A stretch of 64,000 nucleotides of DNA from Lutimaribacter_A marinistellae (GCF_042648365.1 NZ_JBHRXI010000017.1:369038-433037), one strand, 5' to 3'. Counted from the first letter of the stretch, positions 43,428 to 53,650 are shown. The notes: generated from the letters alone by a model not told the origin. Translations and numbers: made by a program.

Positions 43428-44026
43428 GCGCCTTCGCCTTTTACCTCTTCGCGATCAGCACCGTCACCGGGGGCCTGTTTACCGTGATCTCGCGCCAACC
43501 GGTTCATTCGGTGCTTTGGCTGATCCTTGCATTCATCTCGTCAGCCGGGCTGTTCGTGCTGCTGGGCGCCGAGTTCGTGGCGATGCTTCTTGTGATCGTC
43601 TATGTCGGCGCGGTTGCGGTTCTGTTCCTTTTCGTCGTGATGATGCTGGACGTGGATTTCGCCGAGTTGAAGGCCGAAATGGCGCGATACATGCCGCTGG
43701 CCCTGCTGATCGGTGTCGTCATCCTCATGCAGTTCGTCATGGCCTTTGGCGCGTGGGAAAGCGCACCGCTTGCCGCCCAGAACATGGCGCAGCCCGTGCC
43801 GACCGAACGCCACAACACCGAGGCCTTGGGCGTCATCCTTTATGACCAGTATTTCCTGCTCTTCCAACTGGCCGGTCTGATCCTGCTGGTTGCGATGATC
43901 GGGGCCATCGTGCTGACCCTGCGCCACCGCAGCGATATCAAGCGGCAGGACATCCTTGCTCAGATCTATCGCGATCCGGCCAAGGCGATGGAACTGAAAG
44001 ACGTGAAACCGGGGCAGGGGCTGTGA
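43424..44026 (+). CDS. nuoJ: NADH-quinone oxidoreductase subunit J
   Basis: 200-residue membrane subunit with five helices. It has the conserved QPVHSVLWLILAFISSAGLF and FVAMLLVIVYVGAVAVLFLFVVMM with the bent helix glycine region. The 97 bases after it contain only a 26-codon frame of low support (44023-44103). Confidence 0.95.
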   Translation: MSAFAFYLFAISTVTGGLFTVISRQPVHSVLWLILAFISSAGLFVLLGAEFVAMLLVIVYVGAVAVLFLFVVMMLDVDFAELKAEMARYMPLALLIGVVILMQFVMAFGAWESAPLAAQNMAQPVPTERHNTEALGVILYDQYFLLFQLAGLILLVAMIGAIVLTLRHRSDIKRQDILAQIYRDPAKAMELKDVKPGQGL

Positions 44027-44123
44027 CCGCGCGCTCCCGGAACGTCGCCGCTGCGGGGATCATCACCGCGGTTTCGGTGGCGAATGGATATTGCAACGGG
44101 TAGCAAGCCCGGAGGGACGTTAG

Positions 44124-44429
44124 ATGATCGGATTGGAACATTACCTGACGGTGGCGGCGGTGCTGTTCGTCATCGGGATTTTCGGGCTCTTTCTCAATCG
44201 AAAGAACGTGATCATCCTGCTGATGAGCATCGAGCTGATGCTGCTTGCGGTGAACATCAACCTTGTCGCCTTTTCCGCCTTTCTCGGGGATCTGGTCGGC
44301 CAGGTCTTCACTCTCTTCGTTCTGACGGTGGCCGCTGCCGAGGCCGCGATCGGTCTGGCGATCCTTGTCTGTTTCTTCCGTAATCGCGGCACCATCGCGG
44401 TCGAAGACGTCAACGTGATGAAGGGGTAA
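44124..44429 (+). CDS. nuoK: NADH-quinone oxidoreductase subunit K
   Basis: 101-residue membrane subunit with three helices. It has the two buried glutamates of this family in VIILLMSIELMLLAVNINLV and VAAAEAAIGLAILVCFF, thought to take part in proton transfer. GGAGGGACGTTAG precedes the start. Confidence 0.95.
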   Translation: MIGLEHYLTVAAVLFVIGIFGLFLNRKNVIILLMSIELMLLAVNINLVAFSAFLGDLVGQVFTLFVLTVAAAEAAIGLAILVCFFRNRGTIAVEDVNVMKG

Positions 44430-44435
44430 GCCGCC

Positions 44436-46586
44436 ATGGAAACCATCATCCTCTTCGCCCCGCTGGTGGGCGCGATCATCTGCGGCTTCGGCTGGAAGTT
44501 CATAGGTGAAAAGGCGGCGCTCTGGACGGCTACCGGGCTTTTGTTCCTCGCCTGCCTTCTGAGCTGGATCGTCTTTTTCTCGTTCAACGGCGAAACCCAG
44601 CAGATCGAGATCCTGCGCTGGATCGAAAGCGGTTCGCTCTCAACCTCCTGGGCGATCCGTCTGGACCGGCTTACCGCGATCATGCTGATCGTGGTGACCA
44701 CAGTATCGGCGCTCGTGCATCTCTACAGCTTCGGCTACATGGATCATGACGCGAACTTTCGGACCGGCGAGACGTACAAACCGCGCTTCTTTGCCTACCT
44801 GTCGTTCTTCACCTTCGCGATGCTGATGCTGGTGACGGCGGATAACCTCGTTCAGATGTTCTTTGGGTGGGAAGGCGTGGGCGTCGCATCCTATCTGCTG
44901 ATCGGGTTCTACTATCGCAAGCCAAGCGCAAATGCCGCGGCGATGAAGGCCTTCATCGTCAACCGGGTCGGCGATTTCGGCTATGCGCTGGGGATCTTTG
45001 CGCTGTTCTTCCTTGTCGACAGCATCAGCTTCGACGACATTTTCGCCGCGATGCCCGAGTTGGCGGAGACACAGCTGACTTTCCTCTGGGGTGAATGGTC
45101 GGCGGTCGAGGTGGTCGGGATCCTGCTGTTCATCGGTGCGATGGGCAAGTCGGCGCAGCTGATCCTGCACACCTGGCTGCCCGACGCGATGGAAGGCCCG
45201 ACACCGGTATCGGCGCTGATCCATGCCGCAACGATGGTCACGGCGGGCGTGTTTCTCGTTTGCCGGATGTCGCCGCTTTACGAGTTCGCAGATGGTGCTG
45301 CGGCCTTTATCACCGTGCTGGGCGCAACGACCGCGTTTTTCGCGGCGACCGTGGGGCTTGTCCAGACGGACATCAAGCGTGTGATCGCGTACTCGACCTG
45401 TTCGCAGCTCGGCTACATGTTCGTGGCGGCCGGTGTCGGCATGTATTCGGCGGCCATGTTCCACCTGTTCACGCATGCCTTCTTCAAGGCGCTTCTGTTC
45501 CTCGGGGCCGGTTCTGTCATCCACGCGATGCATCATGAACAGGACATGATGAACTATGGCGCGTTGCGGAAGAAGATCCCCTATACCTTCTGGGCGATGA
45601 TGATCGGCACGCTCGCGATCACCGGTGTAGGTATCCCGCTGACGACCATCGGCTTTGCCGGGTTCCTGTCCAAGGACGCCATCATCGAAAGCGCCTATGC
45701 CGGTGGGTCGGGATACGGGTTCTGGCTTCTTGTGATCGCGGCGGCCATGACTTCTTTCTATTCCTGGCGCCTGATCTTCCTGACCTTTTACGGCGAGCAG
45801 CGGGGTGATCGGCATACGCACGAACACGCGCATGAAAGCCCCAGGGTGATGCTGGTTCCGCTCGGTGTGCTGAGCGTGGGCGCGGTCTTTGCCGGGATGA
45901 TCTGGTACAGCAACTTTTTTGGTCACGCGGACCAGGTCGGCAAGTTCTACGGGATCCCCGTCGCCGAAGCCGGAGCGCATGGCGAGGACGCGGCGCATGG
46001 AGCCTCCGGCGAGGATACGGTTTCGACCGATGCCCATGCCGAGGAGGGTGCGCACGCCTCGGACGAGGCACATGGCGAGGAACACGGAGACGGGCATGGC
46101 GGCGACCATCACTACGCCTTTGTCGGGCAACCGGGTGAGGGGGCTTTGTACATGGCGCCCGACAACACCGTGCTGGACGATGCGCATGCGGCGCCGAAAT
46201 GGGTCAAGGTTTCGCCGTTCGTGGCGATGGTTCTTGGGCTTGGCCTGGCCTACCTGTTCTACATCGTTAACCCGTCGCTTCCCGGTCGCCTGGCCGAGAA
46301 CCAGCGGCCTCTCTACCTGTTCCTGAAAAACAAGTGGTATTTCGACGAGCTTTACGACGTCGTCTTCGTCAAACCCGCCGTGATGATCGGGCGCTTCCTG
46401 TGGAAACGGGGTGACGGCAACACGATCGACGGGGCGATCAACGGCGTGTCGATGGGGATCGTGCCTTACCTGACCCGCCTCGCGGGCCGGGCGCAGTCGG
46501 GATATATCTTCACCTATGCCTTCTACATGGTGCTGGGCATCGCCGCGCTTGTCACCTGGATGTCGATCGGCGGGGGAGCGCAATAA
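44436..46586 (+). CDS. nuoL: NADH-quinone oxidoreductase subunit L with His/acid-rich loop
   Basis: 716-residue antiporter-like proton-pumping subunit with the long lateral helix at the C-terminus. Core signatures are NLVQMFFGWEGVGVASYLLIG, then LHTWLPDAMEGPTPVSALIHAATMV and DIKRVIAYSTCSQLGYM. Between about residues 458 and 565 there is a loop rich in His, Asp, Glu and Ala (HTHEHAHESPRV, later HGEEHGDGHGGDHH). Such loops are seen in alphaproteobacterial NuoL and their role is unknown. Confidence 0.96.
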   Translation: METIILFAPLVGAIICGFGWKFIGEKAALWTATGLLFLACLLSWIVFFSFNGETQQIEILRWIESGSLSTSWAIRLDRLTAIMLIVVTTVSALVHLYSFGYMDHDANFRTGETYKPRFFAYLSFFTFAMLMLVTADNLVQMFFGWEGVGVASYLLIGFYYRKPSANAAAMKAFIVNRVGDFGYALGIFALFFLVDSISFDDIFAAMPELAETQLTFLWGEWSAVEVVGILLFIGAMGKSAQLILHTWLPDAMEGPTPVSALIHAATMVTAGVFLVCRMSPLYEFADGAAAFITVLGATTAFFAATVGLVQTDIKRVIAYSTCSQLGYMFVAAGVGMYSAAMFHLFTHAFFKALLFLGAGSVIHAMHHEQDMMNYGALRKKIPYTFWAMMIGTLAITGVGIPLTTIGFAGFLSKDAIIESAYAGGSGYGFWLLVIAAAMTSFYSWRLIFLTFYGEQRGDRHTHEHAHESPRVMLVPLGVLSVGAVFAGMIWYSNFFGHADQVGKFYGIPVAEAGAHGEDAAHGASGEDTVSTDAHAEEGAHASDEAHGEEHGDGHGGDHHYAFVGQPGEGALYMAPDNTVLDDAHAAPKWVKVSPFVAMVLGLGLAYLFYIVNPSLPGRLAENQRPLYLFLKNKWYFDELYDVVFVKPAVMIGRFLWKRGDGNTIDGAINGVSMGIVPYLTRLAGRAQSGYIFTYAFYMVLGIAALVTWMSIGGGAQ

Positions 46587-48127
46587 TGGATAACATCCTT
46601 TCCATCGTCACCTTCATCCCGGCGCTCGCGGCGGCCATTCTTGCGCTGTTCCTGCGGGGCGAGGATGCCGCGGCGCAAAAGAACGCCAAATGGGTGGCGC
46701 TGTTTGCGACAACTGTGACCTTCCTCGTCTCCATCGGGATCTACACGGGTTTCGATCCGAACGACACGGGCTTCCAGATGGTGGAAGAGGCCGAGTGGAT
46801 GTTCGGCCTGAAATACAAGATGGGCGTGGATGGCATCAGCGTTCTGTTCGTTTTGCTGACCACCTTCATCATGCCGCTGACCATCCTCGCCAGTTGGGAG
46901 GTCACGACCCGCGTCAAGGAATACATGATCGCGTTCCTGCTGCTTGAGACGCTGATGCTGGGCGTGTTCATGGCGCTCGATCTGGTGCTGTTCTACCTGT
47001 TCTTCGAGGCGGGGCTGATCCCGATGTTCCTGATCATCGGTATCTGGGGCGGCAAGGACCGCATCTATGCGTCGTTCAAGTTCTTCCTCTACACCTTCCT
47101 CGGCTCGGTTCTGATGCTGGTGGCCATGGTTGCGATGTATGCCGATGCGGGAACGACCGATATCGAGGCGCTGATGAGTCATCAGTTCTCCTCCGAAGGG
47201 TTCTCGGTGCTCGGCCTCTATATCGTCGGCGGAGCCCAGACCCTGATGTTCCTCGCTTTCTTTGCGAGCTTCGCGGTCAAGATGCCGATGTGGCCGGTTC
47301 ATACTTGGCTGCCCGACGCGCACGTTCAGGCGCCGACGGCGGGGTCGGTCGTGCTGGCCGCGATCCTTTTGAAGATGGGCGGCTACGGGTTTCTGCGTTT
47401 CTCGCTGCCGATGTTCCCGGTGGGGACGGAGGTGATGAGCACCTTCATCCTGTGGCTCTCGGCGATCGCTGTGGTCTACACTTCGCTGGTTGCGCTGGTG
47501 CAGGAAGACATGAAGAAGCTGATCGCATATTCCTCGGTCGCGCATATGGGCTTTGTCACGATGGGTATCTTTGCCGCGAACCAGCAGGGTGTCGATGGCG
47601 CGATCTTCCAGATGCTTAGCCATGGGTTCATCTCGGCGGCGCTGTTCCTGTGCGTCGGCGTGATCTATGACCGGATGCACACGCGCGACATCGACGCCTA
47701 TGGCGGGCTGGTGAACCGGATGCCTGCCTACGCGCTGGTCTTCATGCTGTTCACCATGGCAAATGTCGGCTTGCCCGGCACGAGCGGTTTCATCGGTGAA
47801 TTCCTGACTCTGATGGGTGCCTTCCAGGTCAACACCTGGGTGACCGCCGTGGCCGCGACCGGTGTGATCTTCTCGGCGGGATACGCGCTGTGGCTCTACC
47901 GGCGGGTCGTGTTCGGCGACCTGATCAAGGAGAGCCTGAAGGCGATCACCGACATGAACACGCGCGAGCGGGCGATATTTACCCCGCTTATCGTGATGAC
48001 CATCCTGTTGGGCGTCTACCCGTCGCTGGTGACCGATGTGATCGGTCCGTCGACCGAGGCGCTTGTACAGAACTATGACTCCGCGCTGGCGGCGGCCGAG
48101 GCCGCGACCCAGCACGCTGCGAATTGA
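46586..48127 (+). CDS. nuoM: NADH-quinone oxidoreductase subunit M
   Basis: 513-residue antiporter-like proton-pumping subunit. It has LETLMLGVFMALDLVLFYLFFEAGLIPMFLIIG with the key Glu, then VHTWLPDAHVQAPTAGSVVLA and EDMKKLIAYSSVAHMGF. The start codon shares one base with the nuoL stop. Confidence 0.96.
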   Translation: MDNILSIVTFIPALAAAILALFLRGEDAAAQKNAKWVALFATTVTFLVSIGIYTGFDPNDTGFQMVEEAEWMFGLKYKMGVDGISVLFVLLTTFIMPLTILASWEVTTRVKEYMIAFLLLETLMLGVFMALDLVLFYLFFEAGLIPMFLIIGIWGGKDRIYASFKFFLYTFLGSVLMLVAMVAMYADAGTTDIEALMSHQFSSEGFSVLGLYIVGGAQTLMFLAFFASFAVKMPMWPVHTWLPDAHVQAPTAGSVVLAAILLKMGGYGFLRFSLPMFPVGTEVMSTFILWLSAIAVVYTSLVALVQEDMKKLIAYSSVAHMGFVTMGIFAANQQGVDGAIFQMLSHGFISAALFLCVGVIYDRMHTRDIDAYGGLVNRMPAYALVFMLFTMANVGLPGTSGFIGEFLTLMGAFQVNTWVTAVAATGVIFSAGYALWLYRRVVFGDLIKESLKAITDMNTRERAIFTPLIVMTILLGVYPSLVTDVIGPSTEALVQNYDSALAAAEAATQHAAN

Positions 48128-48138
48128 GGGGGACGGAG

Positions 48139-49581
48139 ATGATCCAGTCCGATCTGAGCGTGATCCTGCCCGAGGTCATCCTGGCCGTTTACGCCATGCT
48201 GGCATTGATTGGCGCGGTCTATACGACAAAGGATGCGCTGGCCCCGGTCCTGACTTGGGTAACTGCCGGCATCATGGCCGTGCTGGCGATCTGGATCGCG
48301 ATGAGCGGCGAGGGCGTCAACGTGGCCTTTGGCGGCATGTTCGTCGATGACGGCTTTGCCCGTTTCGCCAAGGTTGCCATCCTGCTGTCCGCGGCAATCG
48401 TCATGGTGATGAGCCAGGAATACATGCATCGCCGCGGCCTGCTGCGGTTCGAGTACCCTGTGCTGATCGCGCTGGCCTCTGTCGGGATGATGATGATGGT
48501 CAGCGCCGGCGACTTGATGGCGCTCTATATGGGGCTCGAGCTGCAGTCGCTTTCGCTTTACGTCGTTGCCTCGCTGCGTCGTGACAGCGCCAAATCGACC
48601 GAGGCTGGTCTCAAGTATTTCGTGCTTGGCGCTTTGAGCTCGGGCCTGCTTCTCTACGGTGCATCGCTTGTCTACGGCTATGCCGGCACGACGCTGTTTT
48701 CCGGGATCATCCAGACCGCGACGGCGGGCGAAGTTTCGCTTGGTCTGCTATTCGGTCTGATCTTTCTGATATCGGGCCTGGCCTTCAAGGTCTCGGCCGT
48801 CCCGTTCCATATGTGGACACCGGACGTCTATGAGGGTGCACCGACACCGGTTACCGCCTTTTTCGCCACGGCACCCAAGGTTGCGGCGATGGCTCTGTTC
48901 GCCCGCCTCCTGCATGACGCCTTTGGCGGCGCGGTGGCGGATTGGCAGCAGGTTATCGTTCTGCTGTCGGTTTTGTCGATGTTCCTGGGCGGTATCGCGG
49001 CGATCGGGCAGCGCGACATCAAGCGCCTGATGGCCTTTTCGTCCATCGCGCATATGGGGTATGCGCTGATCGGTCTGGCGGCCGGGACCGCGGCAGGTGT
49101 GCAGGCGATGCTGATCTACCTTGCCGTTTATGTCACGATGAACGTGGGCACCTTTGCCTTTATCCTGATGATGGAGCGCGATGGCAAGCCGGTCACCGAT
49201 ATCGACGCCTTGCGGCAATACGCGCGGCGCGAACCCGGCGCGGCGCTGGCAGTGCTGATCCTGATGTTTTCGCTTGCGGGCGTGCCGCCGATGCTGGGTT
49301 TTTTCGCCAAGTTCGGTGTGTGGCAAGCAGGTGTTGCGGCGGATCTTACTGGGCTGGTGATCGCCTCGGCCATCGCGTCGGTCATCGGGGCGTATTATTA
49401 CCTCAGGATCGTGTTCTACATGTATTTCGGGGCCGAAAACGATCAGCCGATCGATACGCGGTCGACGCCGATCCTTTGGGGGGCACTGATGGCCTCTGCC
49501 GCGCTGATGCTCGTCGGGGTTGTGTACCAGTTCGGCATCGAAGGTGCGGCAGCGGCAGCGGCAGCGACGCTTGTCAACTGA
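48139..49581 (+). CDS. nuoN: NADH-quinone oxidoreductase subunit N
   Basis: 480-residue antiporter-like proton-pumping subunit, the last nuo gene. It has the conserved LGALSSGLLLYGASLVYGY, then VPFHMWTPDVYEGAPTPVTAFFAT and RDIKRLMAFSSIAHMGYALIG. The start at 48139 is chosen because GAGGGGG lies just upstream; an earlier in-frame start would overlap nuoM. About 110 bases follow before birA. Confidence 0.96.
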   Translation: MIQSDLSVILPEVILAVYAMLALIGAVYTTKDALAPVLTWVTAGIMAVLAIWIAMSGEGVNVAFGGMFVDDGFARFAKVAILLSAAIVMVMSQEYMHRRGLLRFEYPVLIALASVGMMMMVSAGDLMALYMGLELQSLSLYVVASLRRDSAKSTEAGLKYFVLGALSSGLLLYGASLVYGYAGTTLFSGIIQTATAGEVSLGLLFGLIFLISGLAFKVSAVPFHMWTPDVYEGAPTPVTAFFATAPKVAAMALFARLLHDAFGGAVADWQQVIVLLSVLSMFLGGIAAIGQRDIKRLMAFSSIAHMGYALIGLAAGTAAGVQAMLIYLAVYVTMNVGTFAFILMMERDGKPVTDIDALRQYARREPGAALAVLILMFSLAGVPPMLGFFAKFGVWQAGVAADLTGLVIASAIASVIGAYYYLRIVFYMYFGAENDQPIDTRSTPILWGALMASAALMLVGVVYQFGIEGAAAAAAATLVN

Positions 49582-49692
49582 TCCGATGCCGAAAGGGCGC
49601 GCCGGCAGCGTCGGTACTTTATGCGGGTGCCCGGTGTCCAATGAACGAACCTTGGGCGTTTGCAGAACCCGGCGCGAAACAGGACAGCCATC

Positions 49693-50442
49693 ATGAGCGC
49701 GTGGCCAGACGGATATGGTCTGCACGTGCTGGAGGAGGTCGACAGCACACTTGACGAGGCTGCACGGATCGCTCCACGGATGGCGGGGCCGGTCTGGATC
49801 ATGGCGCGGCGGCAGACCAAAGGCCGCGGACGACGCGCCCGGGCATGGGCTGATCCGGCGGGAAACCTGTCCTCGACCCTCGTGATGCGACCCGAGGGAA
49901 CACCTGCACAGGCGGCGTTGCGCAGTTTCGTGGCGGCCCTTGCCCTGTTCGACGCCGTGGTCGCTGCTACCGGGCGGGCGCAGGGCCTCGCCCTGAAATG
50001 GCCGAATGATGTCTTGCTGAACGGGGGTAAACTGGCCGGTATCCTGCTTGAAAGCAGTGGGAGTGGTCAGGGACTGGGGCATCTGGCCATCGGCATCGGC
50101 GTGAACCTTGCCGAAGCGCCCGCGCCCGAGGTGGTGGAACCCGGAGCGGTTCGGCCGGTTTCACTCCTATCCGAGACAGGTGTGGCCGTGACACCAGACG
50201 AGTTTCTGACCGAACTGGCCGCGGCTTATGCCCGGTTCGAAACGCAGTTCAGGACGCATGGTTTTGGGCCGATCCGTTTGGCCTGGTTGGACCGGGCCGC
50301 AAGACTGGGCGAAGTGATCACCGCGCGTACCGGGCGCAGTGAGACCACCGGAACGTTCGAGACGGTGGACGAGCAGGGCAACCTTGTCCTAAACACCGCC
50401 GAAGGCCGGGTGAGCATACCGGCTGCGGACATCTACTTCTGA
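49693..50442 (+). CDS. birA: Biotin-[acetyl-CoA-carboxylase] ligase (monofunctional BirA)
   Basis: 249 residues. It activates biotin to biotinyl-5'-AMP and attaches it to acetyl-CoA carboxylase. Motifs present are the ATP loop TKGRGRRARAWADPAGNLSSTLVM and KWPNDVLLNGGKLAGILLE. It lacks the N-terminal helix-turn-helix of E. coli BirA and so is not expected to be a repressor. ATG 49693 has AGGA 8 bases upstream; an earlier in-frame TTG at 49660 is less likely. Likely co-transcribed with nuo or with coaX, which follows 12 bases later. Confidence 0.92.
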   Translation: MSAWPDGYGLHVLEEVDSTLDEAARIAPRMAGPVWIMARRQTKGRGRRARAWADPAGNLSSTLVMRPEGTPAQAALRSFVAALALFDAVVAATGRAQGLALKWPNDVLLNGGKLAGILLESSGSGQGLGHLAIGIGVNLAEAPAPEVVEPGAVRPVSLLSETGVAVTPDEFLTELAAAYARFETQFRTHGFGPIRLAWLDRAARLGEVITARTGRSETTGTFETVDEQGNLVLNTAEGRVSIPAADIYF

Positions 50443-50454
50443 AGGGGGCGGGCG

Positions 50455-51234
50455 ATGCTGCTGGCCATTGATTGCGGCAATACTAACACCGTCTTCTCGA
50501 TCTGGGATGGCGAGCGTTTCCTGTGCACGCTCAGAACGTCGACCCATCATGCGCGGACGGCCGACGCCTATTTCACCTGGTTTTCTACCCTTCTGAAGCA
50601 TTATGGGATCGAGCCGGACATCACGGACGTCATCATCTCGTCCACCGTGCCGCGTGTCGTGTTCAACCTGCGTGTCTTTGCCGACCGGTTCTTTGGGTGC
50701 CGGCCGCTTGTCGTGGGCAAGCCCGAATGCCTTTTGCCCTTTGCCCCGCGCGTGGACGAGGGGACGCAGGTCGGCCCGGACCGTCTGGTGAATACGGCGG
50801 GTGCCTATGACCGCCATGGCGGCGATTTGGTCGTGGTGGATTTTGGTACCGCGACGACCTTTGACGTGGTGGCAAGTGACGGTGCTTACGTGGGTGGGGT
50901 GATCGCGCCGGGTGTGAACCTGAGCCTCGAAGCCTTGCACCTGGCTGCGGCGGCCCTGCCGCATGTCGACATCTCGAAACCGCAAAAGGTCATTGGCACC
51001 AACACGGTGGAATGCATGCAATCCGGCGTGTTCTGGGGATATGTCGGGCTGGTGCGTGAGATCTGTTCGCGCATCAAGGGCGAGTACGGCACACCGATGA
51101 AGGTGGTTTCGACAGGTGGGCTGGCCCCGCTGTTTCAGCAGACCGCCGACCTGTTCGACGCCTTCGAGGATGATTTGACGATGCACGGCCTGACCGTGAT
51201 TCATCGCTATAACAAGGAAAATGGCTCGGCATGA
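50455..51234 (+). CDS. coaX: Type III pantothenate kinase
   Basis: 259 residues. It phosphorylates pantothenate, the first step of coenzyme A synthesis. The phosphate loop is DCGNTNTVFSIWDG. Substrate and metal sites are in GPDRLVNTAGAY, VVDFGTATTFDVV and AYVGGVIAPGVNLSLEALHLAAA. AAGGGG precedes the start. The stop overlaps the RNase J start by four bases. Confidence 0.94.
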   Translation: MLLAIDCGNTNTVFSIWDGERFLCTLRTSTHHARTADAYFTWFSTLLKHYGIEPDITDVIISSTVPRVVFNLRVFADRFFGCRPLVVGKPECLLPFAPRVDEGTQVGPDRLVNTAGAYDRHGGDLVVVDFGTATTFDVVASDGAYVGGVIAPGVNLSLEALHLAAAALPHVDISKPQKVIGTNTVECMQSGVFWGYVGLVREICSRIKGEYGTPMKVVSTGGLAPLFQQTADLFDAFEDDLTMHGLTVIHRYNKENGSA

Positions 51235-52898
51235 GCAATGAACGACTGATTTACCTACCGCTCGGCGGCGCCGGCGAGATCGGCATGAACGCCTATGTTT
51301 ACGGCTATGGAAAACCCGATGAGGAGCGACTGATCCTTGTCGATCTTGGCGTGGCCTTTCCGGATATGGACAGCACACCGGGGGTTGACCTGATCTTTGC
51401 CGACATGACCTGGCTGAAAGAGCGCCGGGACCGGCTGGAGGCGATCTTCGTCACCCACGCTCATGAGGATCATCTGGGCGCCGTGTCGCTGTGTTACGAA
51501 GAGCTACGCGCGCCGATTTACGCCCGTGCCTTCACGGCGAATCTTGCCCGTCGCAAGATGGAGGAGCGCGGACAACCGCAGGACGCGGTACGTGAAGTGG
51601 AGCCATGGCCTGAAACCGTGACTGCGGGACCGTTCACAGTAAGCTTTGCGCCGATCTCGCATTCGATCCCGGAAAGCAACGGACTGGTCATTGACAGCCC
51701 GGCAGGCCGTGTCGTGCATTCGGGCGATTTCAAGATCGACCCTGAACCAGTCGTTGGTGAACCCTTTGATCCTGACCTGTGGTCGGCCATTGCAAAGCCC
51801 GGGGTCAGGGCGTTGATCTGCGACTCGACCAACGTATTCTCGACCCATGCGGGGCGGTCCGAGTCGGAGCTGGGACCTGCACTCACCAAGCTGGTCGAGC
51901 AGGCCGACGGTATGGTCGTCGCCACGACGTTCGCCTCGAACGTGGCGCGGGTCAAGACACTGGCCGAGGCCGGAGAGCGGGCCGGACGGTCGATCGTTCT
52001 GCTTGGCCGGGCGATGAGACGCATGATCGAGGCAGCGATTGAGACTGGTGTCTTGACCGATTTTCCCCGCGTGATCGGACCGGAAGAGGCACAGGACATC
52101 CCGCGCAATCACCTGATGCTGATCGTGACCGGCAGCCAGGGGGAAAGACGTGCCGCCAGTGCACAGCTTTCGCGCGGCAAGTATCGCGGGATCGAACTGA
52201 AGGAGGGCGATCTTTTCCTGTTTTCGTCCAAGACGATTCCCGGAAACGAGCGGGATGTGATCCGTATCATCAACCAGTTGAGTGAAAAGGGCGTGGATGT
52301 CGTGGATGACAGCTCGGGCCTGTATCACGTATCGGGTCACGCCAACCGTCCCGATCTGGAGCGGATGCACCAGATCGTCGATCCGCAGATGATCGTTCCG
52401 ATGCATGGCGAACACCGTCACTTGCGCGAGCATGTCAAACTGGCCGAAGCCAACGGGCGCACCGGGATCGTTGCCGTGAACGGTATGATGCTGGACCTGT
52501 CGGGAAATGCGCCCAAGGTGGCCGAATACATCGAGACGGGGCGGACCTATCTGGATGGCTCGATACAGGTTGGTGCGTTGGACGGGGTCATCCGCGACCG
52601 AATCCGGATGGCTCTCAACGGGCATGTCACGATTACCGTTATCCTCGATGAAGGGGACGAGCCGCTTGGCGAGCCGTGGTGCGATACGATGGGGCTGGCA
52701 GAGACCGGAAACTCTCGCGCTGCGCTGGTCGAGGTGATGGAGGAAGACCTCAACCAGTTCCTGATGCGGGCGGACCCGAAAACGCTGCGCGACGATGACA
52801 AGCTGGAGGAGGCCCTGCGCCGCATCGCACGCCAGACGGCGCAAACTGAAATCGGCAAAAAGCCCGAGGTGACGGTCGTCATCAGCCGGATGCGCTGA
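51231..52898 (+). CDS. rnj: Ribonuclease J
   Basis: 555-residue metallo-beta-lactamase/beta-CASP RNase with 5'-3' exo- and endonuclease activity on mRNA and rRNA precursors. Zinc motif VTHAHEDHLGA is at about residues 74-84. Further motifs are HSIPESNGLVI, GDFKID, DSTNVFSTHAGRSE and the beta-CASP SGHANRPDL with MHGEHRHLREH. Type J enzymes occur widely in alphaproteobacteria alongside RNase E. It ends 8 bases before the convergent Nudix gene. Confidence 0.94.
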   Translation: MSNERLIYLPLGGAGEIGMNAYVYGYGKPDEERLILVDLGVAFPDMDSTPGVDLIFADMTWLKERRDRLEAIFVTHAHEDHLGAVSLCYEELRAPIYARAFTANLARRKMEERGQPQDAVREVEPWPETVTAGPFTVSFAPISHSIPESNGLVIDSPAGRVVHSGDFKIDPEPVVGEPFDPDLWSAIAKPGVRALICDSTNVFSTHAGRSESELGPALTKLVEQADGMVVATTFASNVARVKTLAEAGERAGRSIVLLGRAMRRMIEAAIETGVLTDFPRVIGPEEAQDIPRNHLMLIVTGSQGERRAASAQLSRGKYRGIELKEGDLFLFSSKTIPGNERDVIRIINQLSEKGVDVVDDSSGLYHVSGHANRPDLERMHQIVDPQMIVPMHGEHRHLREHVKLAEANGRTGIVAVNGMMLDLSGNAPKVAEYIETGRTYLDGSIQVGALDGVIRDRIRMALNGHVTITVILDEGDEPLGEPWCDTMGLAETGNSRAALVEVMEEDLNQFLMRADPKTLRDDDKLEEALRRIARQTAQTEIGKKPEVTVVISRMR

Positions 52899-52906
52899 GG
52901 CGTTCT

Positions 52907-53626
52907 TTAGTGCGTGTCGGGCATCGGGTAACCGTGCAGTCGCAGAAACAGGCTCGCCTCGTCATTGTTGCGGAAATAGGGCACCGAGGCGGGCGGTTCT
53001 GGGTCTCGGGCCCGCGCGCCGACCTCGGCCAGCACCACCTCGGTGATGAAGGGCAGGTCGAACTTGCGCGCATCTTTCAGCGGGATCCACTGCAGATGCG
53101 ATAGCTCGTCGCAAGCGTGGGTGAAATCATCCAGATCGCCCTGGATCTCGCTGGCGTCGACAAGGAAGAACCGCGCGTCGAAACGGCGGGGCCGGCCCGG
53201 CGGCGTCAGCGCCCGGAATACGAATTGCAAGCCATGCGCCGCCGGTAGGTGACCGGTCGCGGCAAAGCTCTGCCAGTCGCCTGGCACGGTGCCCGACCAT
53301 TCGCCGGGCGTGCCGAGTATCAGGCCCGTCTCTTCCCACAGTTCGCGGATGGCGGCGGCGGCTAGCGGATGGGCGAGGTCTGCCTCGGACTGTTCGACCA
53401 GCCTTTCGCGGCAGATCTCGGGCAGAGGGGTTGCCAGCGGTATGTTCGCGTCGCCCGCATCCATGGCGCCACCGGGAAAGACGAACTTGTTCGGCATGAA
53501 CGCCGCCTTGGCGCCGCGCTGGCCCATCAGGATAGCCGGTTCGTCCATCCGGTCGCGCAGCACGATGACTGTGGCCGCGTTTCTGATCGCGCTCTTGTCC
53601 TGAACCGTGGTGGCTTGTCCGTTCAT
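52907..53626 (-). CDS. Nudix hydrolase
   Basis: 239 residues. It hydrolyses nucleoside-diphosphate-linked substrates; the substrate is unknown. The Nudix box is FPGGAMDAGD, then AAIRELWEETGLILG; the distance between the glycine-rich part and the REWEEEG part is longer than the classical 23 residues because of an insert of about 40 residues. This resembles the CoA-type or human NUDT19-like long Nudix proteins. AGGAGG precedes the ATG on the minus strand. The DUF983 gene starts farther right on the same strand and ends 24 bases before this start, so they are likely co-transcribed. Confidence 0.88.
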   Translation of the reverse strand: MNGQATTVQDKSAIRNAATVIVLRDRMDEPAILMGQRGAKAAFMPNKFVFPGGAMDAGDANIPLATPLPEICRERLVEQSEADLAHPLAAAAIRELWEETGLILGTPGEWSGTVPGDWQSFAATGHLPAAHGLQFVFRALTPPGRPRRFDARFFLVDASEIQGDLDDFTHACDELSHLQWIPLKDARKFDLPFITEVVLAEVGARARDPEPPASVPYFRNNDEASLFLRLHGYPMPDTH

Positions 53627-53650
53627 GTATCCTCCTGACCCGGCGAAGGG

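Noticed and set aside
44023..44103. A 26-codon frame between nuoJ and nuoK starting with GTG
   Set aside because: Very short, without hydrophobic or family features; only the four-base overlap with nuoJ supports it.
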